Part shown: in pieces, positions 57,401-64,000 of the stretch | Numbering within the stretch: position 1 is the first letter of the stretch | Layout of the letters: every line of letters starts with the position of its first letter | Source of the DNA: Polydactylus sextarius | Lineage: Eukaryota > Chordata > Actinopteri > Polynemidae | Reading direction: 5' to 3' | Assembly (NCBI GenBank): GCA_016801845.1 | Contig: CM028926.1 | Coordinates: 5,306,501 to 5,370,500, forward strand | Length of the DNA: 64,000 bases | The notes under the pieces: model-generated | Databases searched by the model: none | What the model was told of the DNA's origin: nothing | The model's input: only the letters and a program-made list of their open reading frames with translations | Program-made: the position numbers and the translations under genes

Positions 57401-60400
57401 CTGGGTGAATTACATCCTTATTTTGGAGAAATTAATTTATTCAATCCATAAGCTCGCTGTGTAATGAGTAATTAAAACAGTGATAAGTTTAGAATGACTG
57501 CAGACAAGCTCATGTCACACTTTGTGAGTTCCTAATCTCAAACCTGTCAGGCCTATTATTTGAAACTGAAAGACAAATTTAGCTCTTCCTTATCAGTCAT
57601 AAAACTGATTAATTTCTATATGAAGGTGTTGTTGGCTTTTAAACTTGCCAACGCAAAGAAAACTGATTAAAAATGCTCTGATATTTGAACCTCTTTCAGT
57701 CTTCACTGTCTATACTTTAGCGTCTGTCTTCAGTTCAGTTAAACCTGCATTGTTTTCTACCCTGGGGAATACATTACAGTAACTACAAAAAACAAAAGTG
57801 GTTTAGATGTATTGACTGAAATAATTGTACTGGCCTTTGTTAATGGACAGGAAACATTAAATACAGTATGTGTAGAGACTTTACCACCAGCAAGAGGAAG
57901 TTCATTAGGGGTCATTGTGCTTTTGGCTGTACTATAAATAATTAGCTCACAACCTATTTGATGGAGGTAGCATTATCAAAAATTGCTCTTTATTTTCTGC
58001 CTCTAGTTAATTAGTAAATTTGATAAATTAGCCACTGAACCAAATTGCAGTCCAAAAGCTATCAAGTTAGGAACAAATTAAGCCTGAAAAATGAGGACAT
58101 CAGAGACCATTCAGTGGGATTGAGCTGAAAGTCTTTTTTTGGTTTTGTTCCCTTTTATTTTGGGAGAACGTGAATTTAATTCAAAATCCAGCATCAAACG
58201 GTTCCTACATATTCAGCATCTGCCAAATGGGAACTGCTGCCATGTTCAAGGTAAAGGCTTTTTTTTTTTCAGAGTAGACAATGGTTTGTAAATAAAACCG
58301 CCGCCTTGGATTTGAACAAATTTCATCTCAAAGATGAAGATTTTAAGATCATGTCCCCAGTTTGATGTGTGATCTGAAGTAGAGGCAGTGGTGTGGCTCG
58401 TGTGTTTTTTTTCATACGGTTTGATTCTCAGCCTTGGTCCTTTATTCTGCAGACTTTGTTTATTGTTTTCATGGTGTTTCCTCCTCCAGGTGAGCCATCT
58501 TTCATCTCCATGATTCACAAGAATCATTTAGATGAATATATCACTCGCTAATTAGTGGAAGATTACAAAGATGATGGTGTTTCAGAATGACAGATATTTT
58601 ATTTGCATCATGTGGTATGACTGATAGTTTTCATATGCTGTGGGAGGCAGGCATGGTGAATGAACAGAGAGTAATGCAGCTATAAAGAATACAACACCAA
58701 TACTGAATCTGACAGGAATCGTTTCAAACACTACGTTTCTATAATTTACTCCAGGCACTAACACAGACCGTAATCTTGGACAGGAGGGCGACCTGCACGG
58801 TGCCATTATTGCACTTTAATATAGCTCTACCCATGCCACTTGTCCATAATACTACACCCAGGCAAGGCTCATTGTGTTGCCAGGATCACTTATAACATTC
58901 CTGCCTCATGTGCAGCTCCTCCTCCGCCTCCTCACTCTCCTCTGCCTATGAGCCAATGCAAATTACAGTAACAGCTTGGACGTGAGTATAATCTCAAGTG
59001 GTGCGAGCTGGGCTCCATGGAGAGTCGTGCAGGCAGATGGAAGCAGAGACGCTGCCAGGCCTCTTTAGGGGCTCCCACTTTTTCTCCAGCATGCTAGACA
59101 ATGGAGAAGCTGTGGCTCATGACCAGCTACTCGTCTGCCACCATCATGTGGCCTGCTCCCGTACGATGTGTTTGGTAAATGATATGAGTGGGCTTCTGTC
59201 ATGGCCCTGTTTAGACCAGTGCACAGATGGGCACATTATATCATGATATGATTAAAAAAAGCAGAGGGAAGAGAATGATATTCAGTCACATTTAGTATGA
59301 TTAAAGAGACACAAGGTGATCACAGTAGGTGTGTTTTCTGTACATTTCTCTGCACAGCAGGTGGCAAATGTCTTCCCCTTGAGCTACGGTAGATATTTAT
59401 AAATAGCACTTAAAATAAACAACCTATTATATTTGCATAAAAGATCTTATCAGAATTCAACAGAAATTATTTTTCCCTCATTAGAGAAAAAGCTTTGATA
59501 CTCTCAGAAAAAAAACAAAAACAAAATAAAACACCATACATTAATGATTAATGCAAATGTACTTGTGTATCTAAACATACATCATCATCCATACAGTCTT
59601 CATACAAGAGAAACTACAAAGCATAATCATAATGAGCAAACTTGAAATATGTTATAGGTTTGGGTTGCCTCTAGGAGAGCAATTTAATTTCAGCACAAAA
59701 TTAATTTTCTCTTTTCAGCTTGAGCATGATCTTGTCTGTGTTGCTGAACCTTTATTTTTTGTCTCTGTGTTTAGTAACTTCTGTGTCTGACAGCCACAAA
59801 ACCAGACAGGTAAGTTGGTCCTGCTTTATAATTTGTAATACTCTCATGATTTCTGCGGGTGAATGAAATGATAAATTTATAAAAGAGAAATATGAGTATT
59901 AAAAAAATCCAAATGTGGTTACGGATATCTTTTTAGGCTCAGAGTTTTCCACCTTTTATTTTGAATGAATGAGCTGCAGGCGTTACACTTACATGACAAC
60001 ACAGATCAGAGGTTGTCTGTTTTGGTGCAGTGGGAGAGAAGCTTGTTTATCCTTATGAACAACAATTGTGTTATTCTTAGCCATTAATGGAAATGGATTC
60101 TGAAACTCAGTTATGTTCCTTGTAACTAATGATGGTGCTTATGCAATAAGGTTGCACTTCCATGTATCATTAAACGTGCCTCTGAATTTTTAATCAAGTG
60201 ATGCTGCAAATCAGGAAACTCCGAGACAAACATATATACGCCTCAGAGCAGTTCAAACAACGCCCTCCCTCTCCCTCTCACATACATACATAACAACAAA
60301 GAGTACAAAAGAATATGATGTATGAAGAAATCAATAGACCGTGAGTCAGCTGTGTGTCAAGATGAGGCTGTTTAAGTGAGTCAGTCTTTCGGTGTGTTGC

Positions 60401-63209
60401 CAACCCTGAGTGCATCTGCACAAACAAAAAGATATTTGACTGAGAGAGGGAAAGAGAGAGCGAGCACCAAGACGCTGAACACAACCCCCCTGGAGCTACG
60501 CATCTATTGTATCTAACTGATGCTTGTTCGCATGCAGGTGTGTTTGATTTCACTATATTTTCTTCCGCTATTATTTGAAATGCTACACTATTTCAAATTC
60601 ACAAAGCCCCTGTTATTCTGAGCCACCGAATGGCATGGAGTTGCATATCTTAATTTCTGAGGATGATTAGAGCAGCAGTAACAAGAATCGGGGGCGCATA
60701 GATTATTATCTCAACACAGCAACATGTGCTGGAAACCTCAAGAATACCCTGGGCTTGTGACACAACACTGCCTGTCTGATACTTGGTATTCCAGGAAACA
60801 CTAACTGCAAGTCTCATGTTACTCTGACAAGAAAAGCAGACCACAAAACACAAGCCAGGGGAGCGGAGGAATATACGAACAGAGCCCGCCGATGGAATTT
60901 TGAATACGTGAGGGTAATAACTTGACCTCGTCCTCGTTCTCCCCCTCGATCCCTGATTAAAAACATGTATTCACAACTTATTTACAGTGCGCCAATTTTT
61001 CAGTTGTGGTACCATTATTTTGTTGGAGTTGGAGATGAACTGGTGGGGAATCCTGTTGTTACGCTTCTTATCGCCTTCAAACTTGACAACCAGGATTAAA
61101 CTACACTCGAAAGAACAGCTGGGCAAAGATGCTGAAAGAATACATATGGGCCAAAGAAGTGCTGTGTATTCTCAAAAAAAAAAACAAAAAAAAAACTGCT
61201 TTTATTTTGGTGGAACTGGTGCATTCAATTCTCTTAGAAAGGATTAATTCAACTATGGGACTTATTTTCTTTTTTTAGGACAGAAGCAGAACAGGATGTC
61301 TGACAGTGCACAAAATATGTAGAGTTATGCAGGGTGCATGACTGTAGTAGATGCTGCTTGTTAGGCATACGAAGAGGGGGAGGGGGAACACTGAAGGGAA
61401 CAGCAGTTATGTTCGATTCAGTAACACAAGCTGGCTAATTAGCATTGCCCTGCCATTCCCTTTGAACCGGCAGAGGACAAGTGGGAGCCATCATATTTCT
61501 TTGTTCTCATCTCTGTGTGATCCCCCCACTGACCACAGAAACCACAGGAGTTCTGGTCACAGAGGGTCAGGGGAAGGCAAAATAACTTCACCTTCCACCT
61601 CCACCCTTCAACACTCCCCCAGAGGAATTACCAAGACCTTTTCCTAAAACTACCCCCTCAGCAAAGTACAGTAAGTGGAAGCTTGCTGGATCAGACATAG
61701 TGCCTCCATGTAGAGAGGTGACATTTTCAGGATGCAAACCTACTCTGAGTACACCAGACAGATGTTAAGGGGATACAGGTACCTACTGCACTTGAGATGC
61801 ACACAATTATTCTCAGCTGACTGCTCTCTGAAGATGAAGCACAGATCATTAACTCTATCCTCTCGTGTTCCTGCTTTTAATTAATAGTTTCACGCTATAT
61901 AATGTACGACTGAAACATGAAACCGCGTTTATGTACTGCTGCAGCATTTTGAGGAGTGTTTTATGCCTTCGGAATAACGCACGGGTCACATCATTTGAAA
62001 CACTTCGCAAAGTTAGTTAAGTGGTTTAGGTAGGAGAGTAATTAGTCACTGTAAAGTATTTTTGTGCCTACCCCAACATAATGTGACTATTAGACATGTT
62101 ATCACTAAACAGGCTGCAATAGACGTAGTCAGGCCTGTGGAGAGGATCTCTGGTCCCACTCTGTCTGACCTCCAGGTGTTACACACCTCTTGATAAATGA
62201 GGGAGCCAATAAAATGACACCTCACACCCAAGACATAGCCAGTTCCAGCTCTAATCTCTATAGATAGGTATCACAGACCGCTGTATACACAAACAACCAC
62301 ACACCAAAAACTAGTGAGTAATTTTGCGGGGGGTTCAATACAACAATACACTCTTGCACGCTGAAAATCAACACGGGGGAACATGAGAGATGATGAAAAT
62401 GTTGACAGTCAAAGCAATAAGCTTAACAAACAGCAACGAGTGGCAGAGCGAGGCTTTATTTCACTCTACGCAAGGTTGAAAAAGTTCTACTGGTGTGTTT
62501 TGTGGATAAAAAGTTAAATAATTCATCTTTTTTTTTCAGATACTCAACTACAATTTAACATCAGTGATTTAAAATATATGAAACTCGACTGCTGCAATTC
62601 TTTCCATCAGTTGTACCAGTTGTAGAAATAGTCCCAGGACACAAAACATTTACTATACTTTTCGATTATGGACAATATACAGCTTGTGCAACAACATTGT
62701 CATTTTATACATTATTGTCAAGTGTTAATCTAAGCAGACTTACTATGCATAGACTGAAATACTCCCACGCTGTTTTTTTTAACCCGCAGAAAATGTGTGT
62801 TGATGAAATATAATGTAATTTTGTTGTTTATATCCAGAATGTTTATCCATTTGTTTATACCCACTGTGTCTGCCTGTTCAGTATAGCCAGATGTTTATCT
62901 TTGCTTGTTTCCGCTTCAATTTAGCCTTTGTTTAAATGCATGTCTATGAGTGCGTGAAAGTACATTGACAGCCACTGGAAACCTAGACTCCACCGATATG
63001 GATGTTTAAACTGTGTAAAACAAGTGCTGCAGAAAAAAAAAAGAGGGTTTGCAAAATTTGACCCAGTTATTTTTTTCCGCACCTGTAGTTTCATCATCTT
63101 TTCTGTAGCAAATTCCCACCGGTGATCTACATAGTACTGCATCTTCAGTTTGCTGATGCACCACTAACACAACATTTTTCAGTAAAGTTTGAGCCGCAGT
63201 GACTTGAGT

Positions 63210-63268
63210 GGGGGGTGGGGTGCAGGTGGGGATGGTGCGTGTGTGTGTGTAGGGGGGAGGTGGGGGGT
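63210..63268 (+). repeat. G-rich tract with quadruplex potential
   Basis: Four or more runs of three to six G lie within 60 bases of the plus strand, interrupted by a TG tract, immediately next to the donor site of the minus-strand lrfn1 5' exon. Confidence 0.8.
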
Positions 63269-63279
63269 AAGTAACTCAC

Positions 63280-63396
63280 CAGATATCAAGCCCTGGTCTC
63301 CATCGCAGGTTTCATATGAGCATCCCGATCAGCTGGCGGTCAGAGGGTCATAGGCCGAGGCAGGTGACTCCCACAGACGTCACAGGAAAACAACAC
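63280..63396 (-). other. lrfn1: Probable non-coding 5' UTR exon of lrfn1
   Basis: On the minus strand a tract of about 20 T and TTGTCTTCCAG (acceptor at 63397-63398) precedes a 117-base segment that ends in a perfect donor, TATCTG|GTGAGTTAC. No long open frame runs through it, so it would be untranslated. Its orientation and the acceptor just before the lrfn1 ATG suggest it belongs to lrfn1, with further 5' exons and the promoter beyond the right edge. Assignment to lrfn1 is inferred; it could belong to another minus-strand transcript. Confidence 0.55.
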
Positions 63397-63399
63397 CTG

Positions 63400-64000
63400 G
63401 AAGACAAAAAAAAAAAAAAAAAAACATGTTTATTTCTCTTGTTAGAATTAGAACAAGTTGCAGCTGAGGTGAGTTAACAAAGTACGCTCAAAGCCACAAG
63501 AAGCGTGGTTGTATTAACACAATTGGGGATATTTATCATTTACTTCTAGACAGTAGACAACATTCCTCAGCAGAGTGGAGAAGCAGTCATACATTTATAA
63601 TCTCATTGACTGAGCTTGTTCCTTTTTCCACTTGGCAGCTTTGGGTGCGATATGAAGGCTGATCTGATTATGAACCAACAGAAAAGAAACATAAGCTGCA
63701 GGAGAGGCACCAGAAAAGAAAAGAAAAACACAGTTGGAGCATACCATGCATCTGAATGTGTGTCCTGTCATTAATATTTCATTGTATCATTGTAGCTAAA
63801 GAAGGAGAACAAAGTGTAAAAGGGAGCATAATGAAAAATGAATCATGTTTTGACACAGCTTTGGAATTTATCTGTGTAAAAACAAAGAACGGGTGAATCT
63901 TCTGCTGGTTGATGAGATTTTGTGACTGAGAAAATAAGGTGATTAATGTGTCCAAATAATTGTTGCAAACTTTAAACGTCAGGTTATTGCTGTTATATGT
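63400..64000. other. Unassigned sequence at right edge
   Basis: Apart from the pyrimidine tract belonging to the acceptor of the exon at 63280-63396, I see no exon, repeat or motif of note. Confidence 0.5.

Larger units (their letters stand above)
46950..63279 (-). other. lrfn1: Probable 5' UTR intron of lrfn1, about 16 kb
   Basis: The coding exon of lrfn1 is preceded by an acceptor (CACACAG|GACCTGG, about 46943) and the next convincing exon upstream is non-coding at 63280-63396. No coding exon of another gene is recognisable between them. The interval contains a CAAAA/poly-A tract (about 50381-50430), a 16 bp tandem duplication (54451-54482), a possible interspersed-repeat fragment (57124-57190), and base-balanced islands that look like conserved elements (about 49680-49900, 53030-53180, 58920-59250). 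Elsewhere I see AT-rich sequence only. Confidence 0.55.

Noticed and set aside
58998..59246. 82-codon plus-strand frame in the lrfn1 leader intron
   Set aside because: No family resemblance and no splice context. The segment's composition is better explained as a candidate regulatory island.

Overview
The window is nuclear DNA from a ray-finned fish, probably a percomorph. It has six spliced vertebrate genes with GT-AG introns, long AT-rich non-coding stretches, many CA/TG microsatellites, and several dispersed repeats I recognise from percomorph genomes. There is no sign of a bacterial operon, CRISPR array, virus or toxin gene. I found no convincing previously undescribed system. The points most worth a second look concern gene structure, gene order, promoters, transposon relics and conserved-looking non-coding blocks.

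Layout, left to right. The last two coding exons of zbtb16 (+, 99-1272) carry the final four zinc fingers, followed by a probable long 3' UTR to about 3.9 kb. A gene-free stretch runs from 3.9 to 9.4 kb. tmprss5 (+, 9756-15944) is complete, has an intact catalytic triad, and carries a hAT-type element with target-site duplication in one intron. pih1d2 (+, 16463-19149) follows closely, with a ciliary X-box-like motif upstream. dixdc1 (-, 19999-28823) is tail-to-tail with pih1d2; its 15 coding exons can be followed from a short-isoform start to the DIX domain. After a 4.5 kb repeat-containing gap, nkapd1 (+, 33645-35940) begins behind an NF-Y/CRE/ETS-type promoter. A second gap (36.5-42.3 kb) holds LINE and MITE relics. 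lrfn1 (-, coding 42398-46924) follows; a probable non-coding 5' exon lies at 63280-63396, so most of 47-63 kb would be one 16 kb lrfn1 intron with conserved-looking islands.

The genes have unrelated roles: transcriptional repression (zbtb16), a membrane serine protease (tmprss5), dynein-arm assembly co-chaperone (pih1d2), Wnt/actin scaffold (dixdc1), an uncharacterised NKAP-like protein (nkapd1) and synaptic adhesion (lrfn1). The order resembles the human 11q23 neighbourhood (ZBTB16, TMPRSS5, PIH1D2, DIXDC1, NKAPD1) but is compacted and rearranged: dlat, timm8b and sdhd are not where the human order would put them, and lrfn1 (human 19q13) is present. Exon coordinates were read by eye from splice consensus, reading frame and recalled homologues, so single-base boundaries may be off where several sites are possible.
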